Of a stretch of 31,365 bases of DNA, positions 7,526 to 15,254 are shown piece after piece. Location of the stretch: positions 1-31,365 of the forward strand of contig CAYZXL010000058.1 of NCBI GenBank assembly GCA_964482435.1, read 5' to 3'. A program made the translations under genes and the position numbers. This stretch comes from CAYZXL01 sp964482435. Lineage in GTDB: Bacteria > Auribacterota > JABMQX01. Under the pieces are notes generated by a model. The model saw only the letters and a program-made list of their open reading frames with translations, did no database searches and had not been told where the DNA came from. The stretch's first letter is position 1, and the number at the start of each line of letters is the position of its first letter.

Positions 7526-7618
7526 CTCAACGGCTTCGGATGTATCCTCTTAGTAACTCGCAGGTTGTGACGACGACTCTTCAGCCGCCTTTGGGCACAG
7601 GCAGGATGTTTTTATCCA

Positions 7619-7648
7619 TGTCAGGACTTTGGAAAGTTCTTGTCAGGA
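7619..7648. repeat. Direct repeats 22 bp apart flanking a palindrome (possible activator sites)
   Basis: TGTCAGGA occurs at 7619-7626 and 7641-7648, two helical turns apart. Between them lies the perfect palindrome ACTTTGGAAAGT (7626-7637). Spacing in phase with the DNA helix is typical of binding sites for a dimeric enhancer-binding protein. The identification is inference. Confidence 0.35.
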
Positions 7649-7841
7649 GCCGGTCCTGGAAGTTGCAAGGCGGGACGTTAACCGGGTTGACACGCGCTTT
7701 TTCTACGGTGGATGGAAATTCGCGCCTTTGAGGAGCGGATGTGGCTTGAGAGCGTCTGAACGACCGGGGCAAATGGCTACCGCGAAGGCAGGGTATGACA
7801 AAAAGGTCAAAGTAGGACAAAATTGTCCGCTCGTCCCTCGC

Positions 7842-9269
7842 TCAACCCGGTGGGAAACCCGTCCTCTGGTCCGGGTGCGCAGCTTTGGGTTCCTCTGTCA
7901 GGAAATCCTCTGCCCGGATTCTGTGCTTTTTCATTATCTCCCAGAAGGCCCGTCTGTTCTTTCGGGCAGCTTTCGCCGCTCGAGAGATGTTCCCACCAAA
8001 TGCGGCCAGCATTTGGGAGACATAGGTTCGCTCAAATTCGTCAACAATCTTCTTCTTGGCCTGCTTGAAAGACTGGGTCAGCCCCGTACGGGGCTGCTCG
8101 GGAGAGGTAATCTCAAGGTCGTCGGGCAGCATCTCGGACGCGGGAGAGGTGACGGCGCCGCGCAAAATTGTGTTCTCAAGCTCCCGAACGTTTCCTGGCC
8201 ATTCATAGGACGTCAGCTTTTCCATCGTGGATGGATGGAAGCCCTTTGGGCCTTTTCCGAACTGCCTGCAAAACTTTGCGAGGAAATGCCGTGCAAGCAG
8301 CGGTATATCCTCCTTCCTCTCCCTCAGCGGAGGGATTGTCACGGAGAGGGCGTGTAACCTGTGAAAGAGGTCCGGGCGGAATCGCCGAGCGTTGGCTTCC
8401 GCGGCAAGCTCGAGATTAGTTGCGGCGATGATTCTCACGTCAGCCCTGCGGATTTGCGAATCGCCAAGTCGCCGAAACTCTTTCTCCTGTAGAAACCGCA
8501 GGAGCTTGCTTTGATTGCTCTGGCTCATGGAGCTGACCTCGTCTAAGAAAAGCGTTCCTTTGTCAGCCTCCTCGATCAAGCCTCTTCGCTCCTCCCTCGC
8601 GTCGGTGTAGGCGCCCCGAGCATGTCCGAAAACCTCGTTCGCAAACAAGTGCTCGGGAAGTGCCCCGCAATCTACGGGGATGAAAGGTTCGCTATACCTT
8701 CTCCCGGCGTAATGCACGAACCGGGCAAGTAATTCCTTGCCAGTGCCGGACTCTCCCATGACGAGCAAAGGCGCATCATTCTCGGCGCATTGGTAGGCCC
8801 TTTCCAGGGCCTCCAGCAAGATTTCGCTCTGCCCCACGATCTCCGGGACACCAGCGCCTTTTTCGTAAAGGCCTTTCCTGACGCATCGGATGCGGTCACG
8901 CAGCTTCTGTCTTGCAAGGATTCGCTCTATCCGGGAAATCGCAATGTGAAGCACCTCCTCTCGTCGCACGGAGTCGAGAAGCCCAACCGAACGACCCGTC
9001 ACGTCGGTCCGGGAGGTCGCCTCGTCTCTTACGACAAGGAGGGGAGGACAGAATTCTGACAGCCCTATGGCAAGTTCCAGCTCTGCCGTTCTGGAGGGCG
9101 GAAGGTCAACAACAATCACATCCGGTCGGAAAGAACTAAGCACTCCTTCGTCTTGGAGGGCATCGTGAGGTTCCCCCCACCTGCACTCGTAGTTTCCGGA
9201 CGCCAATCTCTGGAGGCCCTCAAGTTCCTCCGAATGCTCCCCAAGAAGGAGTATCTTTGGTCTTTCCAC
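7842..9269 (-). CDS. Sigma-54 enhancer-binding regulator with degenerate receiver domain
   Basis: NtrC-family activator of sigma-54 RNA polymerase, 475 residues. The GTG start at 9269 was chosen because GAGGA precedes it by 5 nt and the protein then begins directly with receiver strand 1 (MERPKILLLG). Domains: receiver-like 1-120; AAA+ core about 145-375 with Walker A GESGTGKE (172-179), loop 1 GAYTDA (219-224) in place of GAFTGA, Walker B TLFLDEV (239-245) and WPGNVREL (357-364); Fis-type helix-turn-helix about 423-446. The receiver keeps an aspartate at the end of strand 3 (VIVVDLPP, D55) but lacks the acidic pair after strand 1 and the strand 5 lysine, so phosphorylation is doubtful. No histidine kinase is encoded nearby. 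The pseudopilin operon follows in the same direction, which recalls PilR control of pilin genes. Confidence 0.9.
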   Translation of the reverse strand: MERPKILLLGEHSEELEGLQRLASGNYECRWGEPHDALQDEGVLSSFRPDVIVVDLPPSRTAELELAIGLSEFCPPLLVVRDEATSRTDVTGRSVGLLDSVRREEVLHIAISRIERILARQKLRDRIRCVRKGLYEKGAGVPEIVGQSEILLEALERAYQCAENDAPLLVMGESGTGKELLARFVHYAGRRYSEPFIPVDCGALPEHLFANEVFGHARGAYTDAREERRGLIEEADKGTLFLDEVSSMSQSNQSKLLRFLQEKEFRRLGDSQIRRADVRIIAATNLELAAEANARRFRPDLFHRLHALSVTIPPLRERKEDIPLLARHFLAKFCRQFGKGPKGFHPSTMEKLTSYEWPGNVRELENTILRGAVTSPASEMLPDDLEITSPEQPRTGLTQSFKQAKKKIVDEFERTYVSQMLAAFGGNISRAAKAARKNRRAFWEIMKKHRIRAEDFLTEEPKAAHPDQRTGFPPG

Positions 9270-9378
9270 TTTTGTCCTCAGAGTGAGTTCAGATGAGTCT
9301 ATCCACCGTCTCGGCAGAAGGCACGGTTCGGCTCGGGCCGAAGGCGACATCCTGAAGCGGATGGGCGACATGCTGAAG

Positions 9379-9394
9379 TACAATAACCGTGCCA
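9379..9394 (-). promoter_or_regulatory. Near-consensus sigma-54 (-24/-12) promoter of the activator gene
   Basis: On the minus strand TGGCACGGTTATTGTA matches the sigma-54 consensus TGGCACG-N4-TTGCA at every defined position except C to T within the -12 GC doublet. It points toward the regulator gene, with a predicted start near 9368 and a leader of about 100 nt. A sigma-54 activator transcribed from a sigma-54 promoter implies self-activation or control by another activator. Confidence 0.6.
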
Positions 9395-9604
9395 AACCTC
9401 GGGGACCAGCGTGAAAGGATTCGGTAACGTGGCAAATACCATCAGACTTTTCGCGTTATTCCGGCGGAACGGGGCGGTTTGAGAGGAGTTTTTTGGCTCC
9501 TGGAATGACCGGCGGACTCGGACCTCGCACAGGCTCAATTGGACACATTGCGAAAGGCATTAGCGGGCGGCGTCGCGCCTCGACTACTTTTCGGGCTTTC
9601 CGTG

Positions 9605-9621
9605 CCCCGCCTTCGGCGGGG
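9605..9621. repeat. CCCCGCC-GGCGGGG hairpin, copy 1
   Basis: CCCCGCC-TTC-GGCGGGG is a perfect 7-bp-stem hairpin. Near-identical hairpins occur at 27376-27392 and 29695-29712, and a related one at 24651-24667. There is no T-run on either side, so it is not a standard intrinsic terminator. Confidence 0.7.
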
Positions 9622-9718
9622 TTGCCCGAGTGGGTGGTTCTTTTCGGCGGGGGGACCTTCTCGATCCATGAAGGACACTTGAATACTGCCAAAGGACACA
9701 ACTCAACGGCCCAGCGGT

Positions 9719-10618
9719 TCAGAAGGAACTCACAAGAGCGGAAAATCTCGTTTTTGCCAATTCTCGACGGGTTAAGCGCGCCAAGCCGACCTCTGCTTCG
9801 GGAGCGCTTGCGAAGACTCCGAAGAGACTCGGGCCGCTGCCGGAGAGGACGGCGCCAACGCTGCCAAGTTGCTCGAGCTTGATTTTCAAGTCAACCAGCT
9901 CAGGCACTTTTTGAAAAGCGACTCGCTGGAAGCTGTTGAAAAGCGCCGAGGAAATGCGGCTCAGGTCGCGGGCTTCGATCGCACGAAGCATCAGTTCGAC
10001 GTCGGGACCATGGAAGTCTCCCGGTTTCAACGAGGCGTACATCTCGGTCGTTCTGAGAGACGTTTTTGGGACAAGCAAAATGCCGCTGAACTGCACCGCT
10101 GGACGAAGCGGCTGGACAATTTCACCTCTCCCCGTGCAGAGCGCCGTGCCACCCTCGATGAAAAACGGAGCATCGCTTCCGAGCTGTGCGGCGAGGGATT
10201 TTAACTCGACTTCGGAGACGCCGCCTCGAAAGAGCTCATTCAACGCGAGGAGGCAGCAGGCGGCATCGCTGCTCCCTCCGCCCAAACCAGCCGCGATGGG
10301 AATGTTCTTCTTAAGCTCGATGCGGACGCCGTCGCTGCCGTATCCTTTTTTCAGAAAGAGGTCTGCGGCTTTGAATGCCAGGTTGTTTTCGGGGCTTCCC
10401 TCGATGTCTTCCCCGGAGCAAGTCAGCGAGACCCCCGATCGCTGCCTGAGAATCTTCAGTTCATCAAAAAGCGTGACCGTCTGCATGACGGTCTGGATTT
10501 CGTGGTAGCCATCGCTTCTTTGCCCGAGCACCTTCAAAAAGAGGTTGAGCTTTGCCGGGCAGCGGATGAGGATTTCCCGCCGGGTCTTATGCGCGGTTAA
10601 TCGCTCAACGAGTCTCAT
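9719..10618 (-). CDS. ispE: 4-diphosphocytidyl-2-C-methyl-D-erythritol kinase
   Basis: GHMP kinase of the MEP isoprenoid pathway. It phosphorylates the 2-hydroxyl of CDP-methylerythritol using ATP in the cytosol. The 299-residue length is normal for IspE. The N-terminal PAKLNLFLKVLGQRSDGYHEI is diagnostic: the lysine and aspartate of the substrate site are present in PAKLN and RSDGYH. The ATP-binding loop PIAAGLGGGSSDAA and the later LGSDAPFFIEGG and LSGSGPSLFGVF segments are all intact. The ATG at 10618 was chosen because GGAGGG lies 5 nt upstream. It begins 14 bp before the end of the preceding YdjM-like gene, so the two are probably translationally coupled. No other MEP-pathway gene is in the window. 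Confidence 0.95.
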   Translation of the reverse strand: MRLVERLTAHKTRREILIRCPAKLNLFLKVLGQRSDGYHEIQTVMQTVTLFDELKILRQRSGVSLTCSGEDIEGSPENNLAFKAADLFLKKGYGSDGVRIELKKNIPIAAGLGGGSSDAACCLLALNELFRGGVSEVELKSLAAQLGSDAPFFIEGGTALCTGRGEIVQPLRPAVQFSGILLVPKTSLRTTEMYASLKPGDFHGPDVELMLRAIEARDLSRISSALFNSFQRVAFQKVPELVDLKIKLEQLGSVGAVLSGSGPSLFGVFASAPEAEVGLARLTRRELAKTRFSALVSSF

Positions 10619-11303
10619 CGCCACCCTCCCCGGTCTGGTGGATCCCTGACTTATCACCGTCGCTGCAATGCGTTGCGGCTGGCGAAAGGGAATACCTCAT
10701 CGAGGGAGCCTTTCCAGTCGCCTCCGGCAAAAGGACCTTGTCTTGTTGGCCGCGCGCCCCCCTGGCCGCACGTCGCAGTTTCAGAGCAGTCACGACGAGC
10801 AAAATGGCGCCGAAGAGAAGGACCTCGCCCACTATGACGCGCACCGTGCGAAAGGTAAACATTTCGGCATAGGTGTCCTTGCGCAAATCGGGGAAAATCT
10901 CGAGAGGAATCTTGAAGGTTCTTCGCACAAGAGGCCAGAGGAAAGGAATCCCGATGGGCTCGCGTGAGTCTTTGCCAAGCATGTCGAGCAAGATGTGAGA
11001 TGAAGCGCAGCCGAATAGGAGGATCGAGTTTCGGACCGGCCTTTGCTTTCGGAGAACTCTCAGGACCACGTAGCCTGCCGCCGAAGCGAGGATTGCAAAT
11101 AGAAGGGTGTGGATGAGGCGGCGATGAAACTGGTTGGCAAGGTCGAGTCTGCCGAATAGCCCCGGGAAGAAATCGAGGTCGGCTACTGCGCCAAAAAACA
11201 TGCAGAGCAGCAGCCACCGCCACGACTTGAAGAGCTTGCTGCCCCTTGTCGAGAGGGCATAGACGACCGCCCCTGCCAGGCTATGGGCAACGGGAGTGGG
11301 CAT
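10605..11303 (-). CDS. YdjM-like membrane-bound metal-dependent hydrolase
   Basis: 232-residue integral membrane protein of the YdjM/LexA-binding inner-membrane metal-dependent hydrolase family. Family features in order are MPTPVAHSLAG with His7 near the N-terminus, an AVADLDF aspartate pair (about 39-44), HRRLIHTLLF, and SSHILLDMLG (about 101-110). These polar residues sit at the ends of four to five predicted membrane helices, as in the family. The C-terminal 50 residues are hydrophilic and unlike the family core. AAAGGA lies 9 nt before the ATG. The 3' end overlaps ispE by 14 bp. The biochemical activity of the family is not well established, so the hydrolase label is by homology only. Confidence 0.75.
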   Translation of the reverse strand: MPTPVAHSLAGAVVYALSTRGSKLFKSWRWLLLCMFFGAVADLDFFPGLFGRLDLANQFHRRLIHTLLFAILASAAGYVVLRVLRKQRPVRNSILLFGCASSHILLDMLGKDSREPIGIPFLWPLVRRTFKIPLEIFPDLRKDTYAEMFTFRTVRVIVGEVLLFGAILLVVTALKLRRAARGARGQQDKVLLPEATGKAPSMRYSLSPAATHCSDGDKSGIHQTGEGGDETR

Positions 11304-11523
11304 TTGCTCGTGTCCTTTGGTGAGTTCGCGTCAGTTGGGTGCTGGTCCGAAGGGAGCGAGGGAAAAATCTTCCTTCACTCCGACGAGGGATTCAGCTTTG
11401 GGATTCAGTTTCGTAGCAGAGAGTAATTGAAGGAACCCCCCTTCCGCAAGTGGAGAATGCTTATACTGCAATTCTTTGCGTACGGAGCGGGCGGACCGGC
11501 TTTCGTCCTGCCCGAAAGCGTTG

Positions 11524-13566
11524 CTACTCCACGGAAACCCTGTAAAACCTCGACGAGAAGCCGAGGCCCTCGAGGTCGTTGAAGCCGATCAATGACCCAT
11601 TTCCTCCATGGACGGGTCCGAGGGGAACCCACAGCGTTTCGGGTCGGTCCTGGCAGTAGAGCTGGTATCGTTTGCCCGAGACCGTCGTCCACAAAATCGT
11701 CACCCAGCGGTCGCTCCCTTCACCGTGCACCTCGACGTATGAGATGCGGAACGCCGAGGCAGGGTCGGTTGGGTCCGTGCCGGCGGTCACCTCGTCGTGG
11801 TCGTTCTGGCCATCGCCGTCGGTATCGGCAAGGTGGGGATTGGCCCCAACCTGGTACTCATCTATATTGAGAAGTGCGTCGCCATCGGGGTCGCCGGCTG
11901 CGCCATTATCCCCGGCGGCATCGTTCGGGTTGAGTGACATCTCAACCTCCCACCAATTGGGCAAACCATCGCCGTCCTTGTCAAACCTGACGTTCACGGG
12001 GAAATAGAAATCGGTATTGTTGTCTTCGTTGGCCTCCTGCACCTGCATTTGTGCATCGGCAATGGCGCGGACGTAATAGTCTCGCTCCGCTGCCACCAAG
12101 GGGACTTCTCCGGAAAGACTTACGTTGTACTCCTGGCCAGAGGACAAAATGGGAATGCCGGTTCCTCCGATGAGAATGTCTTGGTCGCTCCCGGTTGGGC
12201 TGAGCGACAGATAGAAGTCCATCCGGCATTTATTTGTGGCCTTTGCTCCCGTGTTCCGCACGGTTGCCGAGAGACCTACCTGTTCGTGCTCGAGCGCCGA
12301 CGCCGGGCCCTCGACGGAGAGAACAATCAGGTCTGCCGCATTCGGATAGATGAAAGTAATTCCGGCAATATCTCCGTCGCTGAGCTGTCTTTTCATCTGC
12401 CCATTGCCGAGTGCGCCGTACATCACTTCGTCGGAGTCGGACCCATTGTACAGGTCATTGAGGGAAAGGGTGTGGCCCGCCTCGTGGAGGATGGCCGTGT
12501 GAAGGTCGTATGCGGAGGAAGGGGTTGGCGTGGCAGCCGAGAAGCGCGAGTCCACGTTCAGACCAATGTCCCATTCGAGAAGGTAGTCCCCCGGCACCGA
12601 GTACCAATATACGGTCTGCGCCAGCGCGTTTCCGAGGCCGCTCACCCAACCGATGACGTTTCGCCCGTCGGTGTCCTGCAGGTCAGGAGGATAAGCCCCT
12701 GTCTCTCCCCGGTAGAAGTAAGCCATATAGCTGCTTGGTACATCTTCCCATTTCTGAAACGCCGCTCGGACGGCGTCCACGTAGGTCCTCAGCGCTATCC
12801 CGGAGGGTGGAGTCCGACCAGTGTAAACGTAAAAATTAACCGGTATGTACTCGTCAGGCCATTTATGCCCGGAGTACTCGTATCCGACCGTAAAAGCGGA
12901 CGCCGGCAAGACAGGTGTCGGGGATGCCAGCGTCCCGGGAGCTGGCACGTCCGACGTTACGGTGATTTCTCCTGCCGTCTCGGATTTCTTAATCTCGGCA
13001 ACGATTTCAGCGAACTCCTCGATGCTGGGACTCTCCTGACCGGTGTCAGTTTTCAGGTCGCGAGGGCCAGGCCTGCGGTCGCGGTAGCTTGCGCATTTGC
13101 CGAACTTATCCACAACAACCTTTTTGCCGGTGGCTTTATCGGTGACGACGGGAAACTTCCCCTGCATCCATCCGACGACAGGACAGAGCAGATTCCCGTC
13201 CCGACTAAGAAAAACGATCGCCTCTTCTCCGGCTGCGAATTCAGGCACTCCGGGGACCATTTGCCCCAGACCGTCTTGCTCAAGGACGCCTCCGGGTAAC
13301 CCGACGACGAGAGGCTCGCTGTCCGCGGACCCGCGAAGAATTCTTTCGACGCTCAGTATGACTCGCGTGCGAATCCCGGTGTGTGCTTCGTTCCACGAGC
13401 ACTGGACGCCCAGGACATTTCCCAGGACGATGAGGTCGGAGGTTACCGCGAGCTCCTCCAGCTCGAGAGACCGAAAAAGACTCGCCTGGGAGATGGGGGG
13501 CATGATTCCGAGAAGCGCGACTGCCAGGAATTGAAACAACTTTCTCAACAACACGTACACCTTCAT
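11524..13566 (-). CDS. Secreted matrixin-like zinc metalloprotease with CARDB and thrombospondin type 3 modules
   Basis: 680-residue exported protein: Sec signal (1 to about 29), an N-terminal beta domain common in such matrixins (about 36-150), a peptidase domain (about 225-410), a CARDB-like beta domain (about 411-525), and calcium-type repeats DKDGDGLPNWWE, DPDGDALLNIDE and DTDGDGQNDHDE (about 529-592). It ends in a C-terminal beta module (RYQLYCQDRPETLW ... SRFYRV). The zinc motif is HEAGHTLSLND (361-371) followed by the Met-turn VMYG (381-384). The third ligand position is aspartate rather than the histidine of classical matrixins, as in snapalysin-type HExxHxxxxxD proteases. The ribosome-binding site is weak (AAGG abutting the ATG). 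Its role is probably extracellular proteolysis; the substrate is unknown. Confidence 0.85.
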   Translation of the reverse strand: MKVYVLLRKLFQFLAVALLGIMPPISQASLFRSLELEELAVTSDLIVLGNVLGVQCSWNEAHTGIRTRVILSVERILRGSADSEPLVVGLPGGVLEQDGLGQMVPGVPEFAAGEEAIVFLSRDGNLLCPVVGWMQGKFPVVTDKATGKKVVVDKFGKCASYRDRRPGPRDLKTDTGQESPSIEEFAEIVAEIKKSETAGEITVTSDVPAPGTLASPTPVLPASAFTVGYEYSGHKWPDEYIPVNFYVYTGRTPPSGIALRTYVDAVRAAFQKWEDVPSSYMAYFYRGETGAYPPDLQDTDGRNVIGWVSGLGNALAQTVYWYSVPGDYLLEWDIGLNVDSRFSAATPTPSSAYDLHTAILHEAGHTLSLNDLYNGSDSDEVMYGALGNGQMKRQLSDGDIAGITFIYPNAADLIVLSVEGPASALEHEQVGLSATVRNTGAKATNKCRMDFYLSLSPTGSDQDILIGGTGIPILSSGQEYNVSLSGEVPLVAAERDYYVRAIADAQMQVQEANEDNNTDFYFPVNVRFDKDGDGLPNWWEVEMSLNPNDAAGDNGAAGDPDGDALLNIDEYQVGANPHLADTDGDGQNDHDEVTAGTDPTDPASAFRISYVEVHGEGSDRWVTILWTTVSGKRYQLYCQDRPETLWVPLGPVHGGNGSLIGFNDLEGLGFSSRFYRVSVE

Positions 13567-13724
13567 CCTTACTTGCGCGGAAGCCCTTTGCGATCGGGAC
13601 CCTCCGATGTTTTCGCTTTGTTTTGCGCTGGACTCAGCTTTTTAAATGCTTAACGCGAATCCTCCTCCGATTGCTCCCTGAATTCTCAGGATTTCGTGCG
13701 AGCGATTCGCCGGCCACGCTCGCG

Positions 13725-13739
13725 GGGAGCGCTGCTCCC
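13725..13739. other. GGGAGC-GCT-GCTCCC hairpin between two minus-strand genes
   Basis: Perfect 6-bp inverted repeat with a 3-nt loop, about 80 bp beyond the stop of the GH20-like gene. It lacks a T-run, so its role as a terminator is uncertain. The arm resembles the first hairpin of the repeat at 99-143. Confidence 0.35.
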
Positions 13740-13820
13740 TCGAAAGCCCACGACGAGGCCACCGCCCGACGTGGCAGCACTATCGTCTCTCGCCGCCCGG
13801 CTGCGCGCTTCGGCAGTTTC

Positions 13821-14939
13821 TCATTTCCCCGACCGGATGCGCTCAAACAGCGTCCCGAAACACGCGGCGCTTCCCGATGCATTGTTCTCGGCCGCCTTCT
13901 CCCCTTTTTCCAGGGCGTTGTAGGAGGCGACGAAGGACCTGAAACCACACCAGGTCGTTTGCACCATCCCGAGCGCGCGGTCACCGACCGTCCCTTGCCC
14001 AACGTCCGCAGGAAGGCTCGTCGTGTCTGCGCGAACGTCGCGAACATGGGCAAGTTGAGTCAGCGCCACCGACGAGTTCCTCCACGGGCAAGCTACTACC
14101 TGAAACCCCTTCCCGGCGAAGAAGCGTGGTGTCTCGTGCGCCTTTTCGTAATGCCAGTCGCACATGATGATGTCCTTCGGCACCTTATCAATTGCCGGGT
14201 GCGTTCCGTTCTCGCTCGCCTCCCATTTCCCAATTCCGGTCGCTTTTCCGTCGAGGAAACGGTCGCTCCACATCCACATTCTGCATCCAATCTTCTTCAA
14301 ATGCTCGTGGAGGACTTTGACCTCCCCGGCAAACAATTCCGCCGCGTCTTTTCCCCCACATCGCGGACAATCTTTGTCTCCGAGAATGAAAACTTCATCC
14401 ATCCCCACGTGAAAGGACTTCGCCTCGCATGCTCCGGCGAGTTCATCAATCAAATCGAACAGAACCTTGTGGACTTCCGGATGAAGGGGGCAATAGCTTC
14501 GGCAATAAATTCCTTCGTTTCGCGGGTATTTTCCCGGGGTCTCGTCGAACTCGGGGTGTTTCGTGAGGAGCGCCCCGGTGTGTTCCCGCCATGATTGATG
14601 TCCGAGGCAGTTGATTTGAGGAATCAGCTCGATCCCGGCCTCGCGGCACGCCTGCGCTATTTGCCGCACCTCTTCTTTTCCCGGCGCGTTCGGGTTGCCA
14701 AACTCCGGCCTCGACTTGTAATCGTACTGGTAATTGAATTCCATTATCAGCGTGTTGACTCCCTCCTTCGGAAGAACTTCTTTGATGAACTGTACACATG
14801 CGGGGATGTCCCCCTTCGACGGGACGTTGACGTGCAGTCCTCGGACGGGGAGCGCCTTACTCGCGTCCTCGCTGCTGACCGTAATGCAGAGCACCTTTGC
14901 CGCCGCGGAGAACAACATGAAACTCACGAGCTTTGTCAT
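13821..14939 (-). CDS. Secreted GH20-like beta-N-acetylhexosaminidase domain protein
   Basis: 372-residue protein with a short signal peptide (MTKLVSFMLFSAAAKVLC). The TIM barrel begins VRGLHVNVPSKGDI. Family 20 features follow: NTLIMEFNYQYDY, LIPQINCLGHQ (about 105-115) and the catalytic pair in FHVGMDEVF (D181-E182), the HxGxDE signature in which aspartate assists and glutamate acts as general acid. A CPRCGG segment (191-196) just after the active site is an additional metal-site-like motif. Later WMWSDRFLDG also fits a GH20 barrel. GGAGGA precedes the ATG at 14939 by 6 nt; an upstream in-frame ATG at 14975 would spoil the signal peptide. It has its own sigma-70 promoter (15008-15037) and a stable leader hairpin. 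The likely role is removal of terminal N-acetylhexosamine from glycans, by family. Confidence 0.8.
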   Translation of the reverse strand: MTKLVSFMLFSAAAKVLCITVSSEDASKALPVRGLHVNVPSKGDIPACVQFIKEVLPKEGVNTLIMEFNYQYDYKSRPEFGNPNAPGKEEVRQIAQACREAGIELIPQINCLGHQSWREHTGALLTKHPEFDETPGKYPRNEGIYCRSYCPLHPEVHKVLFDLIDELAGACEAKSFHVGMDEVFILGDKDCPRCGGKDAAELFAGEVKVLHEHLKKIGCRMWMWSDRFLDGKATGIGKWEASENGTHPAIDKVPKDIIMCDWHYEKAHETPRFFAGKGFQVVACPWRNSSVALTQLAHVRDVRADTTSLPADVGQGTVGDRALGMVQTTWCGFRSFVASYNALEKGEKAAENNASGSAACFGTLFERIRSGK

Positions 14940-14953
14940 ATTCTTCCTCCGAT

Positions 14954-14972
14954 CCCGGGCGCCTTGCCCGGG
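14954..14972 (-). promoter_or_regulatory. Leader hairpin just upstream of the GH20-like ribosome-binding site
   Basis: CCCGGGC and GCCCGGG arms with a 5-nt loop form a 7-bp all-GC stem ending about 3 nt before the GGAGGA ribosome-binding site. Such a stem could affect ribosome access or stabilise the mRNA. No ligand-binding RNA class is recognised. Confidence 0.45.
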
Positions 14973-15007
14973 CATTCTCGACGAGTTCGATTCCCGGTCT
15001 ATCTATA

Positions 15008-15037
15008 ATTATAGCACAATTTTGCGCTGCTCGGCAA
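15008..15037 (-). promoter_or_regulatory. Sigma-70 promoter for the GH20-like gene
   Basis: On the minus strand TTGCCG (15032-15037) and a perfect TATAAT (15008-15013) are separated by 18 bp. The start would fall near 15001, giving a leader of about 62 nt. Confidence 0.6.
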
Positions 15038-15061
15038 GCGGGGCGCGGGTCCGGGTGCCGC

Positions 15062-15129
15062 TGCGCAATCGTGGCGTCCCGCCTTTGGCGCGACCCGTGC
15101 TCATAGGCAAGATGCCCATGCCACCTCGG
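15062..15129 (+). repeat. 68-bp dispersed repeat, copy A
   Basis: About 82 percent identical by eye to 22671-22737 and clearly related, in opposite orientation, to 27801-27882. All share TGCG-AATCGTGG, a GACCCGT or CCCGTGA centre, GGCAAGATGCCCATGCCAC and a trailing CTCGG or CCGGG. It contains imperfect hairpins around GGCGTCCCGCC and around GGCAAGATGCCC. Confidence 0.75.
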
Positions 15130-15254
15130 TCCCCGGTGGTCTCCCGCCCATCGCGGGAACAACCATCGCGGGCAACAAGCCAACTTACCCGCAGGCGACA
15201 GGGGGACGCTCGGTCCCGCAAGCGACGGAGGATGACACCCGGCAGAGGAAGTGC

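Larger units (their letters stand above)
7456..7841. other. Intergenic region with possible enhancer repeats and sigma-54 promoter
   Basis: No gene is supported here. The region separates the sigma-54 activator gene from the pseudopilin operon, both on the minus strand. It contains two direct copies of TGTCAGGA exactly 22 bp apart (7619-7626, 7641-7648) flanking the palindrome ACTTTGGAAAGT (7626-7637). A weak -24/-12 match lies at 7510-7525. Confidence 0.5.
9270..9718. other. Intergenic region containing the sigma-54 promoter
   Basis: No gene is supported between ispE and the activator gene, both on the minus strand. The region carries the -24/-12 promoter at 9379-9394 and a perfect CCCCGCC/GGCGGGG hairpin at 9605-9621. 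The sequence TCAGACTTT at 9442-9450 loosely resembles the repeats at 7619-7648. Confidence 0.5.
14940..15254. other. Intergenic region: promoter, leader hairpin and repeat
   Basis: No gene is supported between the DUF362 gene and the GH20-like gene. The region holds the promoter of the latter, a leader hairpin, and the first copy of the 68-bp dispersed repeat. Short open frames here arise from the repeat palindromes. Confidence 0.6.

Noticed and set aside
9475..9510. GGAG-TTTTTT-CTCC as an intrinsic terminator
   Set aside because: The T-run lies in the loop rather than after the stem, and the stem is only 4 bp.
12049..13299. Long plus-strand open frame (416 codons)
   Set aside because: It is antisense to the metalloprotease, whose domains and motifs are clear. 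The frame has no family signature and results from high GC content.
13623..14594. Long plus-strand open frame (323 codons)
   Set aside because: It is antisense to the GH20-like gene, with no signature and no ribosome-binding site.
14983..14998. GTTCGATTCCCG resembling a tRNA T-loop
   Set aside because: The flanking bases do not form a T-stem, and no acceptor, D or anticodon arms can be drawn.
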